In this document: positions 17,420-26,545 of the stretch, one piece after another
Position numbering within the stretch: position 1 is the stretch's first letter
Layout of the letters: each line of letters begins with the position of its first letter
Source of the DNA: JBFAPK01 sp040676675
GTDB lineage: Bacteria; Actinomycetota; Actinomycetes; Mycobacteriales; Micromonosporaceae
NCBI RefSeq assembly: GCF_040676675.1
Contig: NZ_JBFAPK010000002.1
Span: 1 to 64,000, forward strand
Length of the DNA stretch: 64,000 nucleotides
Direction: 5' to 3'
Position numbers and translations under genes: made by a program
The notes under the pieces: generated by a model
The model's database searches: none
What the model was told of the DNA's origin: nothing
What the model saw: the letters and a program-made list of their open reading frames with translations, nothing else

Positions 17420-20400
17420 GTGCTCGACATGCGATTCCTACGGCGCCGGCCTGCCGCCGGCTCAGCCCGCAACCGCCGCGCCATCGCCACCGCGATGACC
17501 GGCCTCCTCTGCCTGTCGCTGCTCGCGGCACCACCCGCGTCCGCCCGCCCACCGGGATCCTTCCCGGCCAAGGCGGCGCCCGCCGCGGTGCAGCGCCCAC
17601 CGGTACGGGTACTGGTGTTCCACGGCGGCGCGACCGCACCCGACCTGGTCACGGCCGCCGTACAGGCGATCACCCAGGCAGGCCAGCAGGGTAAGACCTG
17701 GGAGCGGTTCGACGTCACGGCCAGCGCCGACGCCGGGGTCTTCACCGGCGACAGCCTGGCCCAGTACAACGCGGTCGTCTTCCTCGACGCCGCCGGTGAC
17801 CTGCTCGACCCCGCCCAGGAGGCGGCGTTCCAGGCGTACGTCCGCGCCGGCGGCGGCTTCGTCGGGGTCGCGGACACGGCCGGGCTGGAGCCCGGGTCGG
17901 CCTGGTTCACCCAGCTGATCGGCACCCGGGCCGGTACCAGCCCGACGGACGTGCAGCAGGCCGTGGTGGAGGTCGGTGACCGGGTGCATCCGGCCACCCG
18001 GGACCTGCCGATGGAGTGGACCCGCGCCGACACCTGGCCGAACTGGAGCCCGAACCCGTCGGGCGAGGTGCACACGGTCGCCAGCGTGCGGGAGCGCAGC
18101 TACCGGCCGGGCACCGGCGCCAACGGCGTGGACCACCCGATCTCCTGGTGCCGCGACTACGACGGCGGCCGGTCCTTCTACACCGGGATGGGCCACACCG
18201 CAGCCGGGTACGCCGAGCCGGCGCTCCGCGCCCACCTGCGCGGCGCGCTGCTCTGGACCACCCGGCTGGTGCAGGCCGACTGCAAGGCCACCATCGTCGC
18301 CAACTACAAGGCCGAGCGGCTCACCCAGCCGAACCAGAACGGCCAGCTCGACCAGATCGGCGAGCCGCACGGGCTCGCCATCGCCGGCGACGGCCGGGTC
18401 TTCTACATCGGACGGGGTGGCCCGATGACCGGCGGGCCCGCGCCGATCACCGACTGGAACAACCCGAACATCGGGCTCGGCGCCGGCACCATCCACGTCT
18501 GGCATCCCGGCACGAAGCGGGTCAGCCAGGTCGCCACGCTGGACGTCTTCGGCAACAAGGGCGGCGGCGGGGAGCTGGTCAAGTCGGAGGAGGGGCTGCT
18601 CGGCATCGCCCTGGACCCGAAGTTCCTGACCAACGGCTGGATCTACCTGCACTACACCCCGCACTCTCGGATCAACCGCGAGACCCACATGGGCGAGCGG
18701 CGGGTCTCCCGGTTCACGCTCGACCACGCCACCAACCGGCTGGACCTGGCCTCGGAGAAGGTGCTGCTCAGCTGGTCGATGCAGATCCACAGCTGCTGCC
18801 ACGTCGGCGGTGACATGGCCTTCGACTCGAAGGGCAACCTCTACGTGGCCACCGGCGACACCAACTCGTCGGGCTTCAGCGACGGCTACTCGGGCAACAA
18901 CCCGCAGCCCAACTTCCAGGGCGTCTCGTTCGCGGACGCGCGCCGTACGGCCGGCAACACCAACGACCTGAACGGCAAGATCCTGCGGATCCACCCGAAC
19001 GACGACGGGACGTACGCGGTCCCGGAGGGGAACCTCTTCCCCGAGGAGGGGCCGAACGCGGCGAAGACCCGGCCGGAGATCTACGTGATGGGGATGCGCA
19101 ACCCGTCGCGCCTCTGGGTGGACCAGAAGACCGACCAGCTCTATGTCGGCTGGGTCGGGCCGGACGCGAACGCGCCGAGCATGACCTGGGGTCCGGCCAA
19201 GTACGACCAGTTCGCGGTGATCACCAAGGCGGGCAACCACGGTTGGCCGTACTGCATGGGCAACAAGCAGCCGTACCGGGACCGCGGGCTGGCCGACCCG
19301 ACGCAGCCGCTCGGCTGGTACGACTGCGACAACCTGAAGAACACCTCGCCGAACAACACCGGCCTGGTGGACCTGCCGCCGGCCCGGGGCAACAACATCT
19401 GGTACTCGCCGCAGGGCGGCGCGCCGGACTACCCCCGCTACTCCGACGGCGTGCCCACGTACCGGGCGGAGGACCAGCGGTTCCTGCTGCCGTGGCTGAC
19501 CGGCGGCGGCCAGGCCGCGATGAACGGCCCGGTCTACCGGTACGACGAGACGAGCACCAGCCAGGCGAAGTGGCCCCGGTACTGGGACGGCAAGTGGTTC
19601 GTCGGGGACTTCTACAACGAGAACCAGCCCCGGCACGCCGTACTGATGGATCCGGCCACCGCGCCGCAGGGCGGCCTGCCGGTGCACGCCGACAACCTCA
19701 AGCGGATCGTGCCGGCGGGCAACGACGCGATCCGGCACCTGATGGGCTGGCGGTTCGGCCCGGACGGGGCGCTGTACGTGCTGAACTACGGCGACGGATT
19801 CTTCAACGCCGACGCGCGCTCCGCGCTGTGGCGGGTCAGCTACGTCGGCGGCGACCCGACGCCCGCCCCGGACGAGTTGGTGCCCGGCGTGCCGGGCTAC
19901 CGGGCCAGCGAGACCATCCTCGGTACGTCGCGGAACTCGTTCGCGGCCTGGCAGCAGGTCGGCGCGGGCGGCTTCACCCGCAACCAGGACGGCTCCATCA
20001 CCAGCCGGGCCGAGCCGGGGCTGGGCATGCTCTGGTACCCGGTGCGGGCCTACGGGAACTTCTCGCTGAAGCTGCGCTGGCGGGACGACGCCCCGGGCAC
20101 CGGCCGGGCCAACAGCGGCGTCTTCGTCCGCTTCCCCTGGGTGCACGGCAATCCGAACGATTCCCGCCCCGAATGGGTGGCGATCAAATACGGACACGAG
20201 CTACAGATCTTCGACCGCCCCGACGGGGACCAGTACAAGACCGGGTCGGTCTACGGCTTCGACCTGATAGACCTGGCCGGGGCCCAGGTGACACCGAAGG
20301 GGACCTGGAACGACTACGAGATCCGGGTGGTCGGGCAGCACTACTCGGTGTTCCGCAACGGTCGCTTGATCAACGAGTACGACAACGTACCGGACGCGGT

Positions 20401-20530
20401 CTTCACCCCACCCCGGGCGGACGACCCCGGCGGGGCCGGGCGGCAGTACGCCAGCGGGTTCATCGGGTTGCAGAACCACAGCGCCGAAGACGTGATCAGT
20501 TTCCGCGACATCCGGATCCGGCCGCTCTGA
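17420..20530 (+). CDS. Secreted ThuA / sugar dehydrogenase / DUF1080 fusion
   Basis: 1036 residues. A basic N-terminus and hydrophobic segment (about 22-42, ending ASA) form a signal peptide. Residues ~60-280 are a ThuA (trehalose-utilisation, class-I amidotransferase-like) domain (RVLVFHGGATAPD, GGGFVGVADTAG, GRSFYTGMGHTA). Residues ~300-800 are a PQQ-dependent glucose/sorbosone-dehydrogenase-like propeller (GEPHGLAIAGDGRVFYIGRG, GLLGIALDPKF, GKILRIHPNDDG, MGMRNPSRLWVDQ). Residues ~845-1036 are a DUF1080 (3-keto-glycoside hydrolase/lectin-like) domain. GGGAG lies 4 nt before the GTG; ATG at 17429 is an alternative. The domain set fits extracellular oxidation of sugars. Electron transfer to the neighbouring cupredoxin protein is inferred. 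Confidence 0.88.
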   Translation: MLDMRFLRRRPAAGSARNRRAIATAMTGLLCLSLLAAPPASARPPGSFPAKAAPAAVQRPPVRVLVFHGGATAPDLVTAAVQAITQAGQQGKTWERFDVTASADAGVFTGDSLAQYNAVVFLDAAGDLLDPAQEAAFQAYVRAGGGFVGVADTAGLEPGSAWFTQLIGTRAGTSPTDVQQAVVEVGDRVHPATRDLPMEWTRADTWPNWSPNPSGEVHTVASVRERSYRPGTGANGVDHPISWCRDYDGGRSFYTGMGHTAAGYAEPALRAHLRGALLWTTRLVQADCKATIVANYKAERLTQPNQNGQLDQIGEPHGLAIAGDGRVFYIGRGGPMTGGPAPITDWNNPNIGLGAGTIHVWHPGTKRVSQVATLDVFGNKGGGGELVKSEEGLLGIALDPKFLTNGWIYLHYTPHSRINRETHMGERRVSRFTLDHATNRLDLASEKVLLSWSMQIHSCCHVGGDMAFDSKGNLYVATGDTNSSGFSDGYSGNNPQPNFQGVSFADARRTAGNTNDLNGKILRIHPNDDGTYAVPEGNLFPEEGPNAAKTRPEIYVMGMRNPSRLWVDQKTDQLYVGWVGPDANAPSMTWGPAKYDQFAVITKAGNHGWPYCMGNKQPYRDRGLADPTQPLGWYDCDNLKNTSPNNTGLVDLPPARGNNIWYSPQGGAPDYPRYSDGVPTYRAEDQRFLLPWLTGGGQAAMNGPVYRYDETSTSQAKWPRYWDGKWFVGDFYNENQPRHAVLMDPATAPQGGLPVHADNLKRIVPAGNDAIRHLMGWRFGPDGALYVLNYGDGFFNADARSALWRVSYVGGDPTPAPDELVPGVPGYRASETILGTSRNSFAAWQQVGAGGFTRNQDGSITSRAEPGLGMLWYPVRAYGNFSLKLRWRDDAPGTGRANSGVFVRFPWVHGNPNDSRPEWVAIKYGHELQIFDRPDGDQYKTGSVYGFDLIDLAGAQVTPKGTWNDYEIRVVGQHYSVFRNGRLINEYDNVPDAVFTPPRADDPGGAGRQYASGFIGLQNHSAEDVISFRDIRIRPL

Positions 20531-20632
20531 GGTCGGCGGGCGCGGTTCTCCGCGCCCACCAGCGGCACCCGCGCGCCGCCGGGACTCCCCGCGGGTCCCG
20601 GCGGCGCCCAGGCAACCGTGAGAGGGACATCC

Positions 20633-23600
20633 ATGCACACCATCCCCCCGTTTTCCGTGCCGAACCGCCGCCGCCGACCGGTTCCACCCGCACGCCACCG
20701 CCCCGCCGGCGGGCCGCACCTGCGGCGGCTCGCGGCGGGACTCGCGCTGCTGCTGACGGCGACCCTGGCGCCCGTACCGGCCGCGGCGGCTGCCGCGCCG
20801 GGGTCCCGGCCGGCCTCGGCCCTGGCCGGACCCGGTCCGCTGCCGGCGACCGAGCCGCGGGGCGGCGCCGCGTCGCAACCGCAGGCGCAGGTGCTGACCT
20901 GGACCGCCGGCAACGACTACACCCACTACACCTCGGCGCCGGCGACGGCGGTGGCCGGCCCGACCACCATCGTCTTCGAGAACAGCGCGGCGACCGGCAA
21001 CACCACCGGGATGCAGCACACGCTCACCTTCGTCACGGGCGATCCGGCGTACAACAGCGACGCCAACGTGAACATCCTGGCCGACCCGTACGACAGCAGC
21101 GGCGGGCGGCACCAGGTGGACGTGGTGCTGACGCCGGGGCGGTACCGCTACTTCTGCGCGATCCCCGGGCACGGCAGCATGTACGGCATCCTGGAGGTGA
21201 CCGACGGCGGTGGTGACACCACCCCGCCGACGGTCTCCGCCCAGGTCACGGGCGAGCGCAACGGCGACGGCGACTACGTCGGCGCCGCGACCGTCACGCT
21301 CACGGCCAGCGACAGCGGATCCGGGGTGCAGCGGATCGAGTACTCGCTGGACGGCCAGGCGTACGGCACGTACTCGGCGCCCGTGTCGGTGACCGCGACG
21401 GGCGACCACACGGTCAACTACCGGGCCACGGACGCGGCCGGCAACACCTCCACCGTGGGGACGGCCACCTTCACGGTGGTCGCGCCGTCCGGCGAGGACA
21501 CCACCCCGCCCACCGTCACCGCCCAGGTCACCGGCGAGCGCAACGGCGACGGGGACTACCTGGGCAGCGCCACCGTCACCCTCACCGCCACCGACAGCGA
21601 ATCCGGCGTCGAACGGGTCGAGTACTCCCTCGACGGCGCCGCGTACGCGGCCTACACCGCGCCCGTCACGGTGACCGCGACCGGCGCGCACACGGTGGAC
21701 TACCGGGCCACCGACGCGGCCGGCAACACGGCGCCGGCGCAGGCCGTCGCCTTCACCGTGGTCGCGCCGTCCGGCGAGGACACCACGCCGCCCACCGTCA
21801 CCGCCCAGGTCACCGGCGAGCGCAACGGCGACGGCGAGTACCTGGGCAGCGCCACCGTCACCCTCACCGCCACCGACGACGAGTCCGGCGTCGAGCACGT
21901 CGAGTACTCCCTCGACGGCGCCGCCTACGCCCACTACGCCGCCCCGGTGGTGGTGGAGCAGGCCGGCGACCACACGGTGAGCTACCGGGCCACGGACCGG
22001 GCCGGCAACACCTCCACGGTCGGCACGGCGACGTTCACGGTGCTCGCCGGGTCGGGCGGGGACACCACCCCGCCCACCGTCACCGCCCAGGTCACCGGCG
22101 AGCGCGACGGCGAGGACTACGTCGGTACCGCCACGGTCACCCTCACCGCCACCGACACCGGCTCCGGCGTCGCGCGGGTCGAGTACTCCCTCGACGGCGC
22201 CGCGTACGCGGCCTACACCGCGCCCGTCACGGTGACCGCGACCGGCGCGCACACGCTGGGCTACCGGGCCACCGACCGGGCCGGCAACACCTCCACGGTC
22301 GGCACGGCGACGTTCCGGGTGGTCGCGCCGCCCGCCGAGGACCGGACCCCGCCGGTGGTGACCGCTCAGGTGTCGGGGCAGCGCAATCCGGACGGGGCGT
22401 ACCAGGGCGCCGCCACGGTGACCCTGGCGGCCACCGACGACGGCTCCGGCGTCGACCGGATCGAGTACTCCCTCGACGGGGCCGCGTACGCGGCGTACAC
22501 CGCGCCGGTGACGGTGAACCAGGTCGGCGCGCACGCGGTGAACTACCGGGCCACGGACCTCGCCGGCAACACCTCGGCCGTGGGGACGACCAGCTTCACG
22601 GTGGTCGCGCCCCCCGGCGGCGACACCACCGCGCCCGTGGTCACCGCCGCGCTCTCCGGCCTGCCGGACGCCGACGGGGTCTACCTGGGCAGCGCGACCG
22701 TGACCCTGACGGCCACCGACGCCGAGTCCGCCGTGGCCCGGGTGGAGTACGCGCTCGACGGCGCCGCGTACGCCCGGTACTCCGCACCGGTGACCGTCAA
22801 CCGGCCCGGCGAGCACACGCTCAGCTACCGGGCCACCGACGCGGCCGGCAACACCTCCGGCACCGGATCGGTCACCTTCCGGGTCGCCGGCAGCGGCTCG
22901 GATCCGCAGTGCCCGGTCGCCGACACCCGGCGCGACGTCTGGTTCGGCACGGTCAACAGCAAGGTCGCCAACCGGGTCGTCGAGCGTACGTGCACCATCA
23001 ACAACCTGGTCGAGGACGAGCGGGAGTGGTCCAGCCAGGACGAGTTCGTGGCGCACGTCCAGTTCGTCGTGGACGACCTGCGCTACCGCCGGGTGGTCAC
23101 GAAGAAGGAGCAGTCCCGGCTGATCATGATGGCCGGCCGCTCGGGCGTGGGCATGCCCGACACCCAGAACGGCTACCAGGCCATCCTCGACGGCTCGCAG
23201 AAGTCGTTCGCCCGCTGGCAGCAGGTGGGCGAGGGCGGCTTCACGCTGAACCCGGACGGCTCGATCACCAGCCGGGCCGAGGGCGGCATGGGGATGCTCT
23301 GGTATCCGGTGAAGGCGTACGGGAACTTCTCGCTGAAGCTGCGCTGGCGCGACGACGCGCCGGGCACCGGCCGGGCCAACAGCGGCGTCTTCGTCCGCTT
23401 CCCCTGGGTGCACGACCACCCGGACGAGTCGCGCCCGGAGTGGGTGGCGATCAAGTACGGACACGAGCTGCAGATCTACGACAAGGTCGACGGCGACCAG
23501 TACAAGACCGGATCGGTCTACGGCTTCGACCGGGTCGACCTGGCCGGGGCGTACCAGACCCCGAAGGGGACCTGGAACAACTACGAGATCCGGGTCATGG

Positions 23601-23836
23601 GGCAGCGGTACTCGATCTTCCGGGACGGCCGTCTGATCAACGAGTACCTGAACCTGCCGGGCAACGCCTTCTCGCCTCCGCGCGCGGGCGACCCGGGCAC
23701 GTCGGGGCGGCAGCACGGCACCGGGTACGTCGGGCTGCAGAACCACGGCGCCGGGGACGTGATCAGCTTCCGCGACGTACGGATCTCGCCGCTGCCGGCC
23801 TGCGAGGACGGCACGACGACCTGCACCTGCTGCTGA
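20633..23836 (+). CDS. Secreted cupredoxin / six Ig-like repeats / DUF1080 protein
   Basis: 1067 residues with a signal peptide in the first ~50. Next comes a cupredoxin domain (about 85-195) with blue-copper ligands suggested by MQHTLTF and by Cys/His/Met in YFCAIPGHGSMYG. Six ~95-residue repeats follow (about 200-755), each opening DTTPPTV-like, with EYSLDGAAYAAYTAPV and NYRATDAAGNTS cores, the OmpL47/Ig-like repeat pattern. A ~80-residue linker leads to a DUF1080 domain (~845-1050) almost identical to that of the preceding protein, and the protein ends in CTCC. AGAGGGA precedes ATG 20633, 102 bp after the previous stop. Probably a cell-surface, sugar-binding electron carrier; that role is inference. 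Confidence 0.87.
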   Translation: MHTIPPFSVPNRRRRPVPPARHRPAGGPHLRRLAAGLALLLTATLAPVPAAAAAAPGSRPASALAGPGPLPATEPRGGAASQPQAQVLTWTAGNDYTHYTSAPATAVAGPTTIVFENSAATGNTTGMQHTLTFVTGDPAYNSDANVNILADPYDSSGGRHQVDVVLTPGRYRYFCAIPGHGSMYGILEVTDGGGDTTPPTVSAQVTGERNGDGDYVGAATVTLTASDSGSGVQRIEYSLDGQAYGTYSAPVSVTATGDHTVNYRATDAAGNTSTVGTATFTVVAPSGEDTTPPTVTAQVTGERNGDGDYLGSATVTLTATDSESGVERVEYSLDGAAYAAYTAPVTVTATGAHTVDYRATDAAGNTAPAQAVAFTVVAPSGEDTTPPTVTAQVTGERNGDGEYLGSATVTLTATDDESGVEHVEYSLDGAAYAHYAAPVVVEQAGDHTVSYRATDRAGNTSTVGTATFTVLAGSGGDTTPPTVTAQVTGERDGEDYVGTATVTLTATDTGSGVARVEYSLDGAAYAAYTAPVTVTATGAHTLGYRATDRAGNTSTVGTATFRVVAPPAEDRTPPVVTAQVSGQRNPDGAYQGAATVTLAATDDGSGVDRIEYSLDGAAYAAYTAPVTVNQVGAHAVNYRATDLAGNTSAVGTTSFTVVAPPGGDTTAPVVTAALSGLPDADGVYLGSATVTLTATDAESAVARVEYALDGAAYARYSAPVTVNRPGEHTLSYRATDAAGNTSGTGSVTFRVAGSGSDPQCPVADTRRDVWFGTVNSKVANRVVERTCTINNLVEDEREWSSQDEFVAHVQFVVDDLRYRRVVTKKEQSRLIMMAGRSGVGMPDTQNGYQAILDGSQKSFARWQQVGEGGFTLNPDGSITSRAEGGMGMLWYPVKAYGNFSLKLRWRDDAPGTGRANSGVFVRFPWVHDHPDESRPEWVAIKYGHELQIYDKVDGDQYKTGSVYGFDRVDLAGAYQTPKGTWNNYEIRVMGQRYSIFRDGRLINEYLNLPGNAFSPPRAGDPGTSGRQHGTGYVGLQNHGAGDVISFRDVRISPLPACEDGTTTCTCC

Positions 23837-23852
23837 CCGAGGGAGGTCCACC

Positions 23853-24941
23853 ATGGAGGCAACGCCGCAGTCGTCGCCGCCGGCACCGCGCCGGCCACGG
23901 TCGTGGCGGGCGTACCTGCTCGTCGAGGCGGTCCTGCTCGCCGTCCTCGTGGGCAGCGGCGGGCTGGCGTCGGCCGCCGGGGTGCTGACGGCCGCGCCCG
24001 AGCAGCCGGAGGGCTGCCAGCGCCCGGACCGCACCATGCAGCTGTACGCGATGGAGCTGCCCCGGGATCCGGAGACCGGGCAGATCCGCCTCGGCTACGG
24101 CACGAGCGCGGAGAGCGCCTCGTACCCGGGGCCGACGATCGAGATGGTCGAGGGCGAGTGCCTGGCGATCACGTTGCACAACGAGGTCCCGGCCACCACC
24201 CTGGCCCAGCTGCGTACCGACCCGAACCACCCGCTCGGCGTGTCGCTGCACGTGCACGGCGTGAAGTACACCCAGCAGTCCGACGGTACGGTGCACAGCG
24301 GTTCGTTCGTGCCGTCGGGCCAGTCGCGCACCTACCTCTGGTACGCCCAGAAGCGGAACCCGGAGGCCGGCACGCCCGGTACGGCCGGCTACTGGTGGTA
24401 CCACGACCACGTGGTCGGCAACGCGCACGGCACCCAGGGCCTCAACTCGGGGCTCTTCGGTGGCGTGGTGGTACGCCGTCCGGGCGACCCGAGGCCGGAC
24501 CGGACGTACGTGTCGGTCTTCGGGGACCGGCAGACCATCAACCTGCGGCGCGGCGCGGCCGCCGACACGTGCGACCCGTACAACCCGCAGCCCGGCCCGA
24601 CCTGCCTGGTGGCGCGCAAGGGCGAGCGGGTGGAGTTCATCGTGATCGGCATCGGCAACGACATGCACACGTGGCACCTGCACGGGCACTCCTGGGCCGA
24701 CACCCGCACGGGCGTGCTCACCGGGGAGGGCGCGGCCGTCGACAACACACCGATCATCGACAACCGCACCCTGGGGCCGGGCGACTCGTTCGGGCTCCAG
24801 GTGATCGCCGGTGACTCGGTCGGTCCGGGGCACTGGATGCTGCACTGCCACATGCAGTTCCACTCGGACGCCGGGATGTCCACCATGCTGCACGTGCTGG
24901 ACGAGAACGGTCAGATGCCGCCCGGCCACGGCCACCACTGA
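23853..24941 (+). CDS. Small multicopper oxidase (two-domain laccase-like)
   Basis: 362 residues with one N-terminal membrane/signal segment (about 20-42). All copper motifs are present: HVHG (His133/His135), WYHDH, HTWHLHGH and C-terminal HCHMQFHSDAGM, which supplies type-1 Cys/His/Met and trinuclear-site histidines. The length fits small actinobacterial laccases that trimerise. It starts 16 bp after the cupredoxin gene with GGGAGG before the ATG, so they are surely one operon. It should reduce O2 to water using electrons from a donor. The gene order suggests the cupredoxin could be that donor, but phenol oxidation is equally compatible. Confidence 0.92.
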   Translation: MEATPQSSPPAPRRPRSWRAYLLVEAVLLAVLVGSGGLASAAGVLTAAPEQPEGCQRPDRTMQLYAMELPRDPETGQIRLGYGTSAESASYPGPTIEMVEGECLAITLHNEVPATTLAQLRTDPNHPLGVSLHVHGVKYTQQSDGTVHSGSFVPSGQSRTYLWYAQKRNPEAGTPGTAGYWWYHDHVVGNAHGTQGLNSGLFGGVVVRRPGDPRPDRTYVSVFGDRQTINLRRGAAADTCDPYNPQPGPTCLVARKGERVEFIVIGIGNDMHTWHLHGHSWADTRTGVLTGEGAAVDNTPIIDNRTLGPGDSFGLQVIAGDSVGPGHWMLHCHMQFHSDAGMSTMLHVLDENGQMPPGHGHH

Positions 24942-25094
24942 GCCACGACCAGGCGGAGCGGTCGGTTCGACGGCGCGGGTGCCCGGATCGGGTATCCGCG
25001 CCGGTCGGCCCATTGACCCGGGACCACGGCTCGCTTAACTTCATCGAATTGAAAGGTGTCTTTACAGATAGGGCTCACTACCCCGGGAGCATGG

Positions 25095-26438
25095 ATGCGA
25101 TACCGATCCGCCCGCACCTTCGCCGCCCTGGCCGCCACGGTCGCGGTACTGCTCACCGCCGCCCCCGCGACGGGGGCGAGCGCACAGCCCGGCCCGGCCG
25201 GTCACGGTACCTCCCTCCGCAAGGTCGGCTACTTCACCCAGTGGGGCATCTACGCCCGCGCCTTCACCGTGAAAAAGCTGGAGACCTCCGGCGCCGCCGA
25301 CCAGCTCACCCACGTCAACTACGCCTTCGGCAACGTCTCGGCAGACGGTCGCTGCTACCTCGACGGCGGCCCGGGCGAGGGCGATCCGTGGGCCGACTAC
25401 CAGCGCCCGGTCCCCGCCGAGGAGAGCGTCGACGGGGTCGCCGACCAGCCCGGCCAGGCGCTGGCCGGCAACTTCCACCAGCTGGCCAAACTGAAGGCCC
25501 GGCACCCGGACCTCAAGGTGCTCATCTCGCTGGGCGGCTGGAGCTGGTCGACCTACTTCTCGAACGCGGCCCTCACCGACGCCTCGCGCAAGGCGTTCGT
25601 CGCCTCCTGCATCGACCTGTACCTCAGGGGCAACCTGCCGGCGGCCGGCGGCAGCGGCGGGCCGGGCGCGGCGGCCGGCGTCTTCGACGGCATCGACCTG
25701 GACTGGGAGTGGCCGAACTGGCCCGGCGACGTCGACAACGTGACCCGGGAGGCGGACCGGGAGAACTTCACCAAGCTCCTCGCGGAGTTCCGCCGCCAGC
25801 TCGACGCGTACGGTCGCCAGGCGCGCCGGCACTACGAGCTGACCGCCTTCCTGCCGGCCAACCCGGCGGCCATGGACGCCGGCTACGAGGGCCGGAAGAT
25901 CTTCAAGTACCTCGACTTCGCCACCGTCCAGGGGTACGACTTCCACGGCGGCTGGGACGCGGTCACCAACCAGCAGTCGGCGCTGCGGGTGCCGGCCGGC
26001 GCCCCCGACGACCCGGACTTCTCGGTGGAGGTGGCGGTCGGCGGATGGCTGGACCGGGGCGCGCCCCGGGACAAGCTGGTGCTCGGCATCCCCTACTACG
26101 GTCGCGGCTGGACCGGCGTCACGGGCGGCGGGAACGGGCTGTTCCGGCCCGCTGCGGCCCCGGCACCGGCCACGTACGAGGCCGGATACGAGGACTACAA
26201 GCTGCTCAAGGAGTTGCCCGGCAAGGGCTTCACGCTGCACCGGGACCTGCGCGCCGGGCACGCGTGGCTCTTCGACGGGACCACCCTGTGGACGTACGAC
26301 GATCCCGTGGTGGTGCTGCAGAAGGCGCTCTGGATCCGGCAGCAGCGGCTCGGCGGGGCGATGATCTGGTCGCTGGACGGCGACGACGACAACGCCACGC
26401 TGAGCAGGACCATCGGCCTCGGCCTGCGGACCCGCTGA
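25095..26438 (+). CDS. Secreted GH18 chitinase
   Basis: 447 residues with a signal peptide (about 1-30). The GH18 barrel shows the SxGG motif in KVLISLGGWSWS (~141-152) and the catalytic DxxDxDxE in FDGIDLDWEW (Asp198, Asp201, Asp203, Glu205). YYGRGW and MIWSLDGDD near the end complete the active-site floor. No carbohydrate-binding module is attached. GGGAG precedes ATG 25095. The 153-bp upstream gap has an AT-rich stretch (TTGAAAGGTGTCTTTACAGA) that may hold the promoter. It hydrolyses chitin or chito-oligosaccharides outside the cell. Confidence 0.94.
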   Translation: MRYRSARTFAALAATVAVLLTAAPATGASAQPGPAGHGTSLRKVGYFTQWGIYARAFTVKKLETSGAADQLTHVNYAFGNVSADGRCYLDGGPGEGDPWADYQRPVPAEESVDGVADQPGQALAGNFHQLAKLKARHPDLKVLISLGGWSWSTYFSNAALTDASRKAFVASCIDLYLRGNLPAAGGSGGPGAAAGVFDGIDLDWEWPNWPGDVDNVTREADRENFTKLLAEFRRQLDAYGRQARRHYELTAFLPANPAAMDAGYEGRKIFKYLDFATVQGYDFHGGWDAVTNQQSALRVPAGAPDDPDFSVEVAVGGWLDRGAPRDKLVLGIPYYGRGWTGVTGGGNGLFRPAAAPAPATYEAGYEDYKLLKELPGKGFTLHRDLRAGHAWLFDGTTLWTYDDPVVVLQKALWIRQQRLGGAMIWSLDGDDDNATLSRTIGLGLRTR

Positions 26439-26478
26439 CCTCCGGCGCCCCGGCCGTCGCGCCCTCGCCTGACCTGTC

Positions 26479-26510
26479 GCGCCCCCGCCCGGCTCCCCGG
26501 GCGGGGGCGC
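26479..26510. terminator. Bidirectional terminator
   Basis: A perfect 12-bp stem, GCGCCCCCGCCC and GGGCGGGGGCGC, with an 8-nt loop, sits 40 bp after the chitinase stop and before the convergent LysR gene end. Confidence 0.75.
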
Positions 26511-26545
26511 CCGTCTCGTCGCGGCCCGCCCGCCGGTACGACGTC

